NCBI GenBank assembly: GCA_949127705.1
Contig: CASBQJ010000102.1
Span: forward strand, 1 to 6,682
DNA length: 6,682 nt
Reading direction: 5' to 3'
Source: Synechococcales cyanobacterium PMM_0085
Lineage (GTDB): Bacteria; Cyanobacteriota; Cyanobacteriia; Elainellales; Elainellaceae
Position numbers and translations under genes: made by a program. Numbering within the stretch: the first letter of the stretch is position 1; every line of letters begins with the position of its first letter. Positions 1-5,878 of this stretch are shown here, in pieces. The notes under the pieces are model-generated. The model saw nothing but the letters and a program-made list of their open reading frames with translations. It did no database searches and was not told the DNA's origin.

Positions 1-1242
1 GAGGGTGCCACCCTGATTGTTGCACCGACCTCGGTGGGGACCAACTGGATTAGCGAAGCCCAGAAATTTGCCCCGACGCTGAATCCGATTCAGTTTGGCA
101 GCGGCAATCGCCAGAAAGTGCTAGACGAGTTGCAGCCGTTTGACCTAGTGGTTTGCACCTACGGGCTGTTGCAGCAGGAGGAAATGGCCGAGATGCTGGC
201 ACAGGTGCAATGGCAAACCATTGTATTAGATGAAGCCCAGTCGATCAAAAACTTTGCGACGAAGCGATCGCAAGCCGCCATGAACCTGCAAGGTGGATTC
301 AAACTTTTGACCACCGGCACCCCCATCGAAAACCACTTGGGCGAACTGTGGAACCTGTTCCGCTTCATCAATCCGGGGCTGCTGGGATCGCTGGAAAGCT
401 TCAATCAACGCTTTGCCAACCCGATCGAGCGCTATGGCGAGCAATCAGCCCGCCACCAATTGAAAAAACTGATTCAGCCTTTTTTGCTGCGTCGTACCAA
501 AAACCAGGTGTTGCAAGAACTGCCGTCGCGTACCGAAATTTTGCTGCAAGTGGATTTGAGCCAAGAAGAGCTGGCATTTTATGAAGCCCTGCGGCGAGAG
601 GCTCTGGCTAAACTGTCGGAAAGCGACGCCACCGCCGGAGCCAAGCATTTGCAGGTGCTAGCAGAAATTATGCGGCTGCGGCGCGCCTGCTGCAACACCC
701 AGCTGGTGAGACCAGAGATTGCCCTACCCAGCTCTAAACTCAACCTGTTTGGGGAAGTCGTCACCGAACTCCTCGAAAACAAGCATAAAGCATTGGTCTT
801 CAGCCAGTTTGTCGATCACCTTCGCCTCATTCGAGATTATCTAGACAAACAAAAAATTACCTACCAATATCTAGATGGCAGCACCCCCGCCGCCGAGCGC
901 CAAAAACGAGTTAAAGCCTTTCAATCGGGCCAAGGAGATGTATTTTTGATTAGCCTCAAGGCTGGTGGCACCGGGCTAAATCTGACCGCCGCCGACTATG
1001 TAATTCATATGGACCCGTGGTGGAACCCCGCCGTCGAAGACCAAGCCAGCGATCGCGCCCACCGGATTGGCCAACAGCGCCCCGTGACCATCTATCGCCT
1101 GGTGGCAAAAAATACGATCGAAGAAAAAATTGTTGAACTACACCAACAAAAACGCGATCTGGCCGACAGCCTACTAGAAGGGGCTGAGATCAGTGGCAAA
1201 GTTTCCACTGCCGCGCTGTTGCAGCTAATGGCGGAGGGGTGA
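1..1242 (+). CDS. SNF2-family DEAD/DEAH-box helicase, C-terminal part (5' end outside window)
   Basis: The frame is open from base 1 (EGATLIVAPTSVGTNW...) to a TGA at 1240-1242, so this is the last 413 residues of a longer protein. The GTG at 34 is an internal Val codon in motif Ia, not a start. Visible SNF2 motifs in order: Ia (LIVAPTS, residues 5-11), II (LDEAQ, about 76-80), III (TTGTP, 104-108, then IENHLGELWNL), IV (ALVFSQF, about 264-270), V (KAGGTGLNL, about 320-328) and VI with its arginines (SDRAHRIGQ, 350-358). Motif I (Walker A) must lie upstream. SNF2 ATPases translocate on duplex DNA and remodel protein-DNA complexes. The bacterial members are usually linked to transcription or repair, and the specific role here cannot be read from the sequence. 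The reading frame is intact and converges on the minus-strand flippase gene 70 bp downstream. Confidence 0.95.
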   Translation, partial: EGATLIVAPTSVGTNWISEAQKFAPTLNPIQFGSGNRQKVLDELQPFDLVVCTYGLLQQEEMAEMLAQVQWQTIVLDEAQSIKNFATKRSQAAMNLQGGFKLLTTGTPIENHLGELWNLFRFINPGLLGSLESFNQRFANPIERYGEQSARHQLKKLIQPFLLRRTKNQVLQELPSRTEILLQVDLSQEELAFYEALRREALAKLSESDATAGAKHLQVLAEIMRLRRACCNTQLVRPEIALPSSKLNLFGEVVTELLENKHKALVFSQFVDHLRLIRDYLDKQKITYQYLDGSTPAAERQKRVKAFQSGQGDVFLISLKAGGTGLNLTAADYVIHMDPWWNPAVEDQASDRAHRIGQQRPVTIYRLVAKNTIEEKIVELHQQKRDLADSLLEGAEISGKVSTAALLQLMAEG

Positions 1243-1312
1243 TGAACGTCGCCAGAGCCGATGGCATTCAATCAGAGTCGGTATTCTATCGTCAATGGCG
1301 TAACTTGATGAT

Positions 1313-2332
1313 TTATCCTTTTGGGCGGGTGAGGGTGAGGTATTTTTCTAGGAATGGCAGTCCGGCGATCGCTGGAATGACGTAGCGCGAAGTACACAGC
1401 ACCCCCAAGGCTGCTGCCGTAGGGGCGGCAAAATAGGGCTGGTAAAACGCAATGAGGGCGGCATCTCGGGTGCCTACTCCAGCAAACGTCAGGGGCAACA
1501 ACCCGGCCAAAATTGCCAGCGGCGATAGTGCCAGACTGGCCAAAAACGGTGCCCAGGCGTTGAGAGCTAGAATAAAAAACCAAATTTGCAGCAGGTGTAA
1601 AAACCAGATAAACACTGACATTCCAGTAATTTTTGCTAACTGCGTGCGATCGCGCCAAAAATAATCATGCATTTCGCCCCAAGAATGGCTGAGGGTGACG
1701 ATTTTCTGAGCCAATGATCGCGGGGCAATGGATGCGGCTAGCCGAAAGAAAAACTGAGCAAACTGCACTGAGCCAAGCAACAGTAGACCCAGCAACAAAC
1801 CCGTCAACACACTGACTGTCATCACCCAAAACAACCAATCTTTTTGGGGATAAAGCAGCAGCCCAAAGACACACCACAGCAGCAGCGACAGCATGTCGCA
1901 AGATTTCTCAAATACCACTAGCGACAGCGCTAAAGAACCCGTTAGATGGCCGCGATCGCGCATAAAGTACGCCTTAGCAATGTCACCCATCTTCGACGGC
2001 AGTACCATGTTGAGGCTGCTGGCGGCTAAAATCAACCGATTTGCTTCTAAAAAACCTAGATGGCATTGAGCTGTATTGGTTGTATTTGGATCGATTGTAT
2101 TTGTGTCGGTCGTACTTGTATCGACTGTCTGTGACTTGATTGCAGATGAGGGCATCAACATCTGCAACCGCCAAGCGGTAAACATCGTCAACGGGATCAC
2201 CATCCCCAAACTAATGGCCATCCAGAGGCGATCGCAGTTGACCAACACCTGCACCAGCCCCACAAAGTCGATCTTCCAGTAAATCAACAGCAGAATTGTG
2301 AGACTGACCAGAATCGAAAGGAAACGCTTCAT
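1313..2332 (-). CDS. Flippase-like / lysylphosphatidylglycerol synthase TM-domain membrane protein
   Basis: This is an integral membrane protein of 339 aa with about seven or eight hydrophobic segments, starting with an N-terminal helix at residues 4-18. It carries blocks typical of the flippase-like family (LPG_synthase_TM, formerly UPF0104): LPSKMGDIAKAYFMRDRG at 111-128, FEKSCDMLSL at 141-150 and LLPLTFAGVGTRDAALIAFY at 278-297. Family members include the membrane part of MprF and many stand-alone proteins near glycolipid or polyprenol-lipid genes. No cytosolic aminoacyl-transfer domain is present, so lipid or glycan-lipid movement is inferred rather than shown. Residues 69-88 form an unusual hydrophilic TxDTN-type pentapeptide repeat, between the second hydrophobic segment and the conserved LPSKMGD region. 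The ATG at 2332 gives a natural N-terminus but has no clear Shine-Dalgarno sequence. The gene lies 41 bp after the 113-aa membrane gene on the same strand, suggesting co-transcription. Confidence 0.88.
   Translation of the reverse strand: MKRFLSILVSLTILLLIYWKIDFVGLVQVLVNCDRLWMAISLGMVIPLTMFTAWRLQMLMPSSAIKSQTVDTSTTDTNTIDPNTTNTAQCHLGFLEANRLILAASSLNMVLPSKMGDIAKAYFMRDRGHLTGSLALSLVVFEKSCDMLSLLLWCVFGLLLYPQKDWLFWVMTVSVLTGLLLGLLLLGSVQFAQFFFRLAASIAPRSLAQKIVTLSHSWGEMHDYFWRDRTQLAKITGMSVFIWFLHLLQIWFFILALNAWAPFLASLALSPLAILAGLLPLTFAGVGTRDAALIAFYQPYFAAPTAAALGVLCTSRYVIPAIAGLPFLEKYLTLTRPKG
2069..2128 (-). repeat. 15-bp in-frame tandem repeat inside the flippase gene (four TxDTN-like pentapeptides)
   Basis: The minus strand encodes TVDTS-TTDTN-TIDPN-TTNTA, four degenerate copies of a five-residue unit with a 15-bp DNA period. 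Plus-strand units such as TGTATTTGGATCGAT and TGTATTTGTGTCGGT show the same period at the nucleotide level, which suggests recent duplication by slippage. The multiple of three keeps the frame open. The segment is polar, Thr/Asp/Asn-rich and flanked by membrane segments, so it is probably a flexible loop. Confidence 0.8.
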
Positions 2333-2373
2333 GGGGAAAGGGAGTCAGATACAGAGGGAGAGGCCGCAGCGGG

Positions 2374-2715
2374 TTAGAAATCGATTCGTCCCGTCGTTAA
2401 CAGTTTATAGCCACCGACCAACGACATGAACGCCAGGAAAAAATTCCATAGACTGGTAGGGCGCAGCATCACACCGCCACTCAAAAACACCAGCACAATG
2501 CCCAAGCCCACCAAAATCCAGCCCATATCTCTTGAACTACGGCTGCCAAACAATAGGGTAAATGACCCCGCAATGAGAGCCACCACCGAACCCGTAGCGG
2601 GTAAATTGCTCCACCAGAAATAAGACGATTGAGTCGTAAAAAAAATGTTTTTGCCTAGAAAATAAATTCCGGCAATCACCAGAGCTAGCCCCAAAAGCTT
2701 GATCAAAACTCGCAT
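2374..2715 (-). CDS. Small four-helix membrane protein, function unknown
   Basis: This is a 113-aa protein with four predicted membrane segments (about residues 4-21, 40-57, 65-83 and 87-107), joined by short loops with a SRSSRD polar turn at 58-63. No catalytic motif is recognised. Its ATG (2715-2713) sits inside the first copy of a 12-bp tandem duplication (ATAGTGTTTCAG on the plus strand). No obvious Shine-Dalgarno sequence precedes it. It lies 41 bp upstream of the flippase-like gene on the same strand, so the two are probably one transcript and the small protein may be an accessory membrane partner. That is inference from position only. The intact frame, hydrophobic pattern and conserved-looking spacing support a real gene. 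It is probably a cyanobacterial conserved hypothetical protein. Confidence 0.75.
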   Translation of the reverse strand: MRVLIKLLGLALVIAGIYFLGKNIFFTTQSSYFWWSNLPATGSVVALIAGSFTLLFGSRSSRDMGWILVGLGIVLVFLSGGVMLRPTSLWNFFLAFMSLVGGYKLLTTGRIDF

Positions 2716-2737
2716 AGTGTTTCAGATAGTGTTTCAG
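2714..2737. repeat. Perfect 12-bp tandem duplication at the start of the 113-aa membrane gene
   Basis: ATAGTGTTTCAG occurs twice back to back (2714-2725 and 2726-2737). The first copy contains part of the minus-strand start codon, and the second lies where a ribosome binding site would be expected. The duplication therefore changes the spacing between any upstream signal and the ATG. Confidence 0.9.
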
Positions 2738-2756
2738 AAATGGGTTAAGGAGGTGT

Positions 2757-2785
2757 TATCTATATACTTCCCGGTTTGAACCCAA
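2757..2785 (-). promoter_or_regulatory. Candidate promoter for the two minus-strand membrane genes
   Basis: On the minus strand TTGGGT (2785-2780) is followed by an AT-rich TATATAGATA block. TATAGA lies at a 15-bp spacing and TAGATA at 17 bp. This is a weak match to a sigma-70-type promoter. It lies about 42-48 bp upstream of the ATG at 2715, which is a plausible position. Nothing else in the divergent intergenic region fits better. Confidence 0.25.
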
Positions 2786-2897
2786 CTTTCCGGGGGTGCG
2801 CGCCCGATATATTGAGCCTGGGGGACAAGTCAGGCCACACGCTTACCGCTGCCTGTGGCACAATAATCCGTACTGTCTGCCGAGATTGAGAAATTTT

Positions 2898-3686
2898 ATG
2901 ACGATTCATCCCACCCTACAAACTGCCTTTGACCACCAAACGGCGCTGAAGGTGATCAGTGGCTTAACCAATTTTGATCGCGATCGCGTTTGTGCCATTG
3001 TCCGAGCTGCCGATCGAGGCGGTGCCACGTTTGTGGATATTGCGGCACAGCCAGAGCTAGTGCAACAGGTGCGATCGCTAACCCAATTGCCCATTTGTGT
3101 GTCGGCAGTGGAGGCAGAGGCGTTTGTCCCCTGTGTAGCAGCGGGTGCCGACCTGATTGAGATTGGCAATTTTGATGCGTTTTATGCTCAAGGGCGACGG
3201 TTTGAAGCCGCTGAAGTGCTAGAGTTGACCCGCCAGACGCGATCGCTCTTGCCCCATGTGACGCTGTCTGTCACGGTGCCCCACATTTTGCCCTTAGATC
3301 AGCAGGTGCAATTGGCTGAACTATTGGTCAGTGCCGGAGCCGATATGATTCAAACCGAAGGCGGTACCAGCAGCGCCCCTAGCCATGCCGGTGTGCTGGG
3401 TCTGATGGAAAAAGCAGCGCCTACCTTAGCCGCCGCTTACGAAATCTCTCGGGCGGTGCAGGTACCTGTGCTGTGTGCCTCGGGGTTGTCAAGTGTCACC
3501 GCGCCGCTGGCGATCGCCGCTGGGGCCGCTGGGATTGGCGTGGGTTCTGCCATCAACCAACTCAACAGTGAAGTGGCCATGGTAGCCGCTGTTCGTAGCA
3601 TTGTCGAAGCGTTGAACGGTAAATCGTTGAATCTGGGGTTGAATCCTGGGTTGAATCCGGGCGGACGCGATCGCCTGCACCGCTAA
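2898..3686 (+). CDS. ycf23: Ycf23/DUF561 family TIM-barrel protein
   Basis: This 262-aa protein is recognised as the cyanobacterial and algal-plastid Ycf23 (DUF561) family. The frame is open back to 2796, but the ATG at 2898 is preferred: MTIHPTLQTAFDHQTALKVI matches the usual family N-terminus, whereas the 34 upstream residues look like translated non-coding DNA. A weak GAGAAA lies before it. Barrel motifs are KVISGLTNFD (18-27), AAGADLIEIGNFDAF (81-95), SAGADMIQTEGGTSSA (145-160) and VPVLCASGLSSV followed by AGAAGIGVGSAIN (189-220). These resemble the strand-end glycine loops of (beta/alpha)8 phosphate-binding enzymes. The reaction is not established for the family. The last 20 or so residues form an LNLGLNPGLNPG repeat tail that looks newly acquired. 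A small stem-loop (CTGCAC 3675-3680 with GTGCAG 3691-3696) brackets the stop codon. The gene is followed by a 156-bp repeat-bearing gap and then the epimerase gene. Confidence 0.9.
   Translation: MTIHPTLQTAFDHQTALKVISGLTNFDRDRVCAIVRAADRGGATFVDIAAQPELVQQVRSLTQLPICVSAVEAEAFVPCVAAGADLIEIGNFDAFYAQGRRFEAAEVLELTRQTRSLLPHVTLSVTVPHILPLDQQVQLAELLVSAGADMIQTEGGTSSAPSHAGVLGLMEKAAPTLAAAYEISRAVQVPVLCASGLSSVTAPLAIAAGAAGIGVGSAINQLNSEVAMVAAVRSIVEALNGKSLNLGLNPGLNPGGRDRLHR
3626..3661 (+). repeat. Three 12-bp tandem copies at the 3' end of the Ycf23 gene
   Basis: GTTGAATCTGGG, GTTGAATCCTGG and GTTGAATCCGGG follow one another directly. They encode LNLG-LNPG-LNPG just before the stop codon. A related GTTGAACGGTAA lies 15 bp before the first copy at 3611. 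The copies differ by only one to three bases, so they are probably recent slippage products that lengthened the C-terminus. Confidence 0.85.
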
Positions 3687-3713
3687 ACACGTGCAGATCG
3701 ACGAGCACCTCTC

Positions 3714-3801
3714 GTAGGGACGGTTCCCGTAGGGACGGTTCCCGTAGGGGCGGTTCCCGTAGGGGCGGTTCCCGTAGGGGCGGTTCGCGAACCGCCCCTA
3801 C
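3714..3801. repeat. 15-bp half-element array (four copies) ending in a perfect 28-bp palindrome
   Basis: Units start at 3714, 3729, 3744 and 3759. Each is GTAGGG(A/G)CGGTTCCC: the first two have A at position 7 and the next two have G. A fifth start at 3774 begins a perfect 28-bp palindrome, with left arm GTAGGGGCGGTTCG and right arm CGAACCGCCCCTAC. Each tandem unit is thus one palindrome arm plus CC. The single right arm can pair perfectly with three left arms (3744, 3759 and 3774) and with one mismatch with the other two. The ends match the highly iterated palindromic repeats of cyanobacteria. The array lies between the ycf23 stop and the epimerase start and has no T-run on its plus-strand side. 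Confidence 0.93.
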
Positions 3802-3842
3802 CAAAAATTCCATATCCCACCTTTATAGGCGTTCAACCAGCT

Positions 3843-4910
3843 ATGCAGATTCGGGTTCAGACATTCACCGTTAACAAGCGAGTTCCGCTCACGATTAGTC
3901 GCGGCACCACCACCCAAAGTACAAATGTCTGGTTAACCTTGGAACACGACGGGATTGCAGGCTGGGGGGAAGCGTCACCGTTTGAAGCTGGCAGAACCCC
4001 GCAAACAACAGCGGCGATCGCCCAAGCCCTGGAATATTTGGCTCCCAAATTAATAGACCTCACGCCCTACGATCGCCAGCAGATTGACATGATTATGGCC
4101 GATCTAAAGCTGCCCTCTGCCGCCCGTACGGCTCTCGACTTGGCCCTGCACGATTGGCTGGGAAAGCGATTAGACCTACCGCTCTGGCAACTTTGGGGGC
4201 TAGATCGTCGCCGCATTGTGCCAACATCGGTGACGATTGGCATCAACACCCCAGATGCTGCCCAGCAGCGGCTGCGCGGTTGGATTGAATTTACCAGAGT
4301 GCGTGCTGTCAAAATTAAGCTTGGTAGCCCAGAGGGGCTAGACGCAGACCAGGCCATGTGTAGCGCTGTTTTAAAAGACGTACCCGATGGGGCAAAGGTG
4401 AGCGTAGACGCCAATGGCGGCTGGGATTTGGCCGGGGCGATCGCCATGAGTCACTGGTTAGGCGATCGCGGCGTTACCTACCTCGAACAACCGCTGGCTC
4501 CCGGCCACGAGCAAGACCTGCTGCCACTGTATCGGGAGTCGCCGCTGCCGATTTTTGTAGATGAAAGCTGCTTCAATAGTTTTGACATTCCTGCCCTAGC
4601 CGATCGAGCTCATGGCATCAACATTAAGCTGATGAAATCGGGCGGACTCAGCGAAGCACTGCGGATGGTGCATACGGCTCAGGCGCACGGGCTGCAACTT
4701 ATGTTTGGCTGCTATTCGGATAGCACCCTAGCCAACACTGCCGCTGCCCACCTAGCTCCGTTTGCCCACCATATAGATTTAGATAGCCACCTCAATTTGC
4801 TAGACGATCCCTTCACGGGTGCGACGATGCAAGACGGCTGCCTAGTGCCAACAGATTTGCCAGGGTTGGGAGTAGGACGCACATCCGTTGCGTCTCTGCA
4901 AGGACGCTAA
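3843..4910 (+). CDS. Dipeptide epimerase, enolase superfamily (L-Ala-D/L-Glu epimerase-like)
   Basis: This 355-aa protein is a mandelate-racemase/muconate-lactonizing-enzyme member of the enolase superfamily. An N-terminal capping domain (about 1-120, with GWGEASPF at 40-47) precedes the barrel. Catalytic residues seen are KIK (K157 and K159, on strand 2), metal ligands D189 (SVDANGG), E215 (LEQPL) and D240 (FVDES), and the opposite base K265 (IKLMKSGG). A late DLD motif (312-314), followed by LLDDPF, is the signature that binds the dipeptide amino group in Ala-Glu epimerases. This favours a dipeptide epimerase over o-succinylbenzoate synthase (MenC). The expected role is cytoplasmic epimerisation of L-Ala-D-Glu or similar dipeptides from murein turnover; the exact dipeptide specificity cannot be read. 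The ATG at 3843 fits the family N-terminus, and only a weak ribosome site is seen. A strong stem-loop overlaps the stop codon. Confidence 0.88.
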   Translation: MQIRVQTFTVNKRVPLTISRGTTTQSTNVWLTLEHDGIAGWGEASPFEAGRTPQTTAAIAQALEYLAPKLIDLTPYDRQQIDMIMADLKLPSAARTALDLALHDWLGKRLDLPLWQLWGLDRRRIVPTSVTIGINTPDAAQQRLRGWIEFTRVRAVKIKLGSPEGLDADQAMCSAVLKDVPDGAKVSVDANGGWDLAGAIAMSHWLGDRGVTYLEQPLAPGHEQDLLPLYRESPLPIFVDESCFNSFDIPALADRAHGINIKLMKSGGLSEALRMVHTAQAHGLQLMFGCYSDSTLANTAAAHLAPFAHHIDLDSHLNLLDDPFTGATMQDGCLVPTDLPGLGVGRTSVASLQGR

Positions 4911-4916
4911 CGGATG
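4882..4916 (+). terminator. Stem-loop across the epimerase stop codon, possible terminator or 3' stabiliser
   Basis: CATCCGTTGCGTC (4882-4894) pairs with GACGC (4903-4907) and AACGGATG (4909-4916). This gives 13 base pairs with one bulged T and an 8-nt loop. The TAA stop (4908-4910) lies in the right arm. No U-tract follows, so it is not a textbook intrinsic terminator. It may protect the mRNA end or cause pausing. Confidence 0.45.
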
Positions 4917-4972
4917 ACGTTATCTAATGGCATTCACAACTACGATTAACCGTTCTGCGGCACGCGCCGGGA

Positions 4973-4978
4973 TACACT
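4973..4978 (+). promoter_or_regulatory. Candidate -10 box for the GNAT gene
   Basis: GATACACTAG contains TACACT, a four-of-six match to the -10 consensus. It lies 28 bp upstream of the ATG at 5007 and would give a leader of about 20 nt. No convincing -35 box is present; TTCTGC at 4953 is only 14 bp away. The call rests on position and one hexamer. Confidence 0.2.
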
Positions 4979-5006
4979 AGGGGTCTAACGCTTACACCCC
5001 CCTCGG

Positions 5007-5483
5007 ATGCCTCAGCAACTCTTCGATAAGGACGGTCGCCCCTACCAGCTCTCTATCTTAGAAACAGACTCTCATATTTTTCTCAAACTGCATCATCATC
5101 AGCTATTGGTAGGCGAAGCCAAATGCGTCTGGGAATCGGCTCAGACGCTGCTGTTAGGCGATATTGCGATCGCCAACGCTGTGATTCCACCACCCACAGA
5201 CGACTTTAGCGCCTTGATTTCTACATTGCCGGGTGGCCAACCCAAACCGATTAACTATCGCCGTCGGGGTCTAGGATCTGCCTTACTCAAGTCGTTGATC
5301 CACCATGCCCGCACTAAAAACGCCCAGCAGCTCTATGGCAATGTGTTTGAGCAAGATGTGCAAAATAACCCTAGGCTGCTCCAGTGGTATCAAAAACACG
5401 GGTTTGAGATTCGGGAAATCCTAGAAGGCGATCGCGACGATGTTGTCGCCAATATTCACCTAGATTTAGATCCCTTGTCCTAA
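5007..5483 (+). CDS. GNAT-family N-acetyltransferase
   Basis: This 158-aa protein has the Gcn5-related acetyltransferase signature in its second half. Motif A is YRRRGLGSALLKSLIHHA (84-101), where R85-x-x-G88-x-G90 is the acetyl-CoA pyrophosphate loop. It is followed by QQLYGNVF and then motif B, NPRLLQWYQKHGFEI (121-135). The N-terminal half has the expected strand pattern (LVGEAKCVW, LLLGDIAI). These enzymes move an acetyl group from acetyl-CoA to an amine, and the acceptor is not predictable here. The ATG at 5007 fits the length of the family, but no Shine-Dalgarno sequence is visible. The gene ends tail to tail with the arsR-like gene with a 4-bp overlap (5480-5483), so transcription of the two may interfere. 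An ArsN-like role was considered because of this neighbour, but no residue shown here supports it. Confidence 0.85.
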   Translation: MPQQLFDKDGRPYQLSILETDSHIFLKLHHHQLLVGEAKCVWESAQTLLLGDIAIANAVIPPPTDDFSALISTLPGGQPKPINYRRRGLGSALLKSLIHHARTKNAQQLYGNVFEQDVQNNPRLLQWYQKHGFEIREILEGDRDDVVANIHLDLDPLS

Positions 5484-5803
5484 TCTTCGCAGACCCGCGC
5501 AGGCGATGGTTGGCTGACGCTGCGATAGTGTGCCAGATATTGTTCTAGCGCTATTATCTGCGACCCATTGACGCTGTAATACATCCAGCGCCCCGCTTGG
5601 CGCGCCTGCACCAGTTCTGCATCTTTTAGCACCTTCAGGTGGAACGATAGTTTGGACTGCGGCGTGTGCAGCAGATCGCACAAATCGCACACACAGAGTT
5701 CTTGCGATCGCAGCAATTGCAATATTTTCAGGCGCAGCGGCTCCGATAAAGCCTGAAAGCCTGCGGTAATTAGCAGAGATGGGACTGTAGAGCTATCTGC
5801 CAT
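5480..5803 (-). CDS. ArsR/SmtB-family metalloregulatory repressor with CxCxxC metalloid site
   Basis: This is a 107-aa winged-helix protein of the size usual for ArsR/SmtB repressors. The ATG at 5803 is preferred over an in-frame TTG one codon upstream. Helical residues 14-34 (AGFQALSEPLRLKILQLL) precede ELCVCDLC (35-42), in which C37, C39 and C42 have the same CxCxxC spacing as the As(III)/Sb(III) thiol site of classic ArsR. The DNA-reading helix is TPQSKLSFHLKVLKDAELV (47-65), followed by the wing ARQAGRWMYYSVN. Another cysteine (C105) lies three residues from the C-terminus. In the family, the apo-dimer represses and metalloid binding releases DNA. The gene lies 75 bp downstream of the VTT membrane gene on the same strand and overlaps the GNAT gene end by 4 bp. 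Arsenite or antimonite sensing is the likeliest role, but no arsB, acr3 or arsC is in view. Confidence 0.92.
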   Translation of the reverse strand: MADSSTVPSLLITAGFQALSEPLRLKILQLLRSQELCVCDLCDLLHTPQSKLSFHLKVLKDAELVQARQAGRWMYYSVNGSQIIALEQYLAHYRSVSQPSPARVCED

Positions 5804-5836
5804 CAAATCTGATTAGCAACAATAGTCCTCAGTTTA

Positions 5837-5856
5837 CTGCCTGCTGCCTGCTGCCC
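5837..5856. repeat. 7-bp CTGCCTG tandem repeat upstream of the ArsR gene
   Basis: CTGCCTG is repeated twice and followed by CTGCCC, almost three copies of period 7. It lies 34-53 bp upstream of the ArsR start codon, between it and the VTT gene. It carries no recognisable promoter or operator motif. Confidence 0.7.
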
Positions 5857-5878
5857 GTAGAAGCGAGGCAAATTGGGA

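Larger units (their letters stand above)
264..5711. repeat. HIP1 octamers (GCGATCGC), 17 dispersed copies
   Basis: Copies start at 264, 1049, 1365, 1646, 1952, 2228, 2980, 3071, 3239, 3510, 3667, 4014, 4437, 4462, 5166, 5428 and 5704. All lie inside coding regions. This density is the hallmark of many cyanobacterial genomes and is the main basis for the taxonomic call. None occurs after 5711, so the VTT gene and the terminal palindrome lack the motif. Confidence 0.95.

Noticed and set aside
1242..1385. 47-codon ORF starting with TGATG coupling at the helicase stop, with GGAGGGG in front
   Set aside because: The coupling signal looks good, but most of the ORF is antisense to the flippase 3' end and the peptide has no recognisable feature. 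Stop-start overlap of this kind occurs by chance.
2747..2755. AAGGAGGTG, a perfect anti-16S match on the plus strand
   Set aside because: No start codon follows at a usable distance in an open frame, so it is probably chance.
2796..2897. Upstream extension of Ycf23 by 34 residues
   Set aside because: The extra residues do not resemble family N-termini, and the ATG at 2898 gives the expected start.
3714..3801. CRISPR-like array
   Set aside because: The units are contiguous 15-bp repeats with no unique spacers, and no cas gene is present.
3562..3813. Minus-strand 83-codon ORF with REPPL/REPSL pentapeptide repeats
   Set aside because: The repeats are simply the translation of the 15-bp palindrome-arm array, and the rest is antisense to ycf23. 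It has no protein-like N- or C-terminus.
3843..4910. o-Succinylbenzoate synthase (menC) identity for the enolase-superfamily gene
   Set aside because: The late DLD motif, the 355-aa length and the well-conserved catalytic blocks fit dipeptide epimerases better, and no menaquinone or phylloquinone gene is nearby.
5806..5814. AATC-T-GATT inverted repeat just upstream of the ArsR start
   Set aside because: Four-bp arms are too short to be distinguished from chance.
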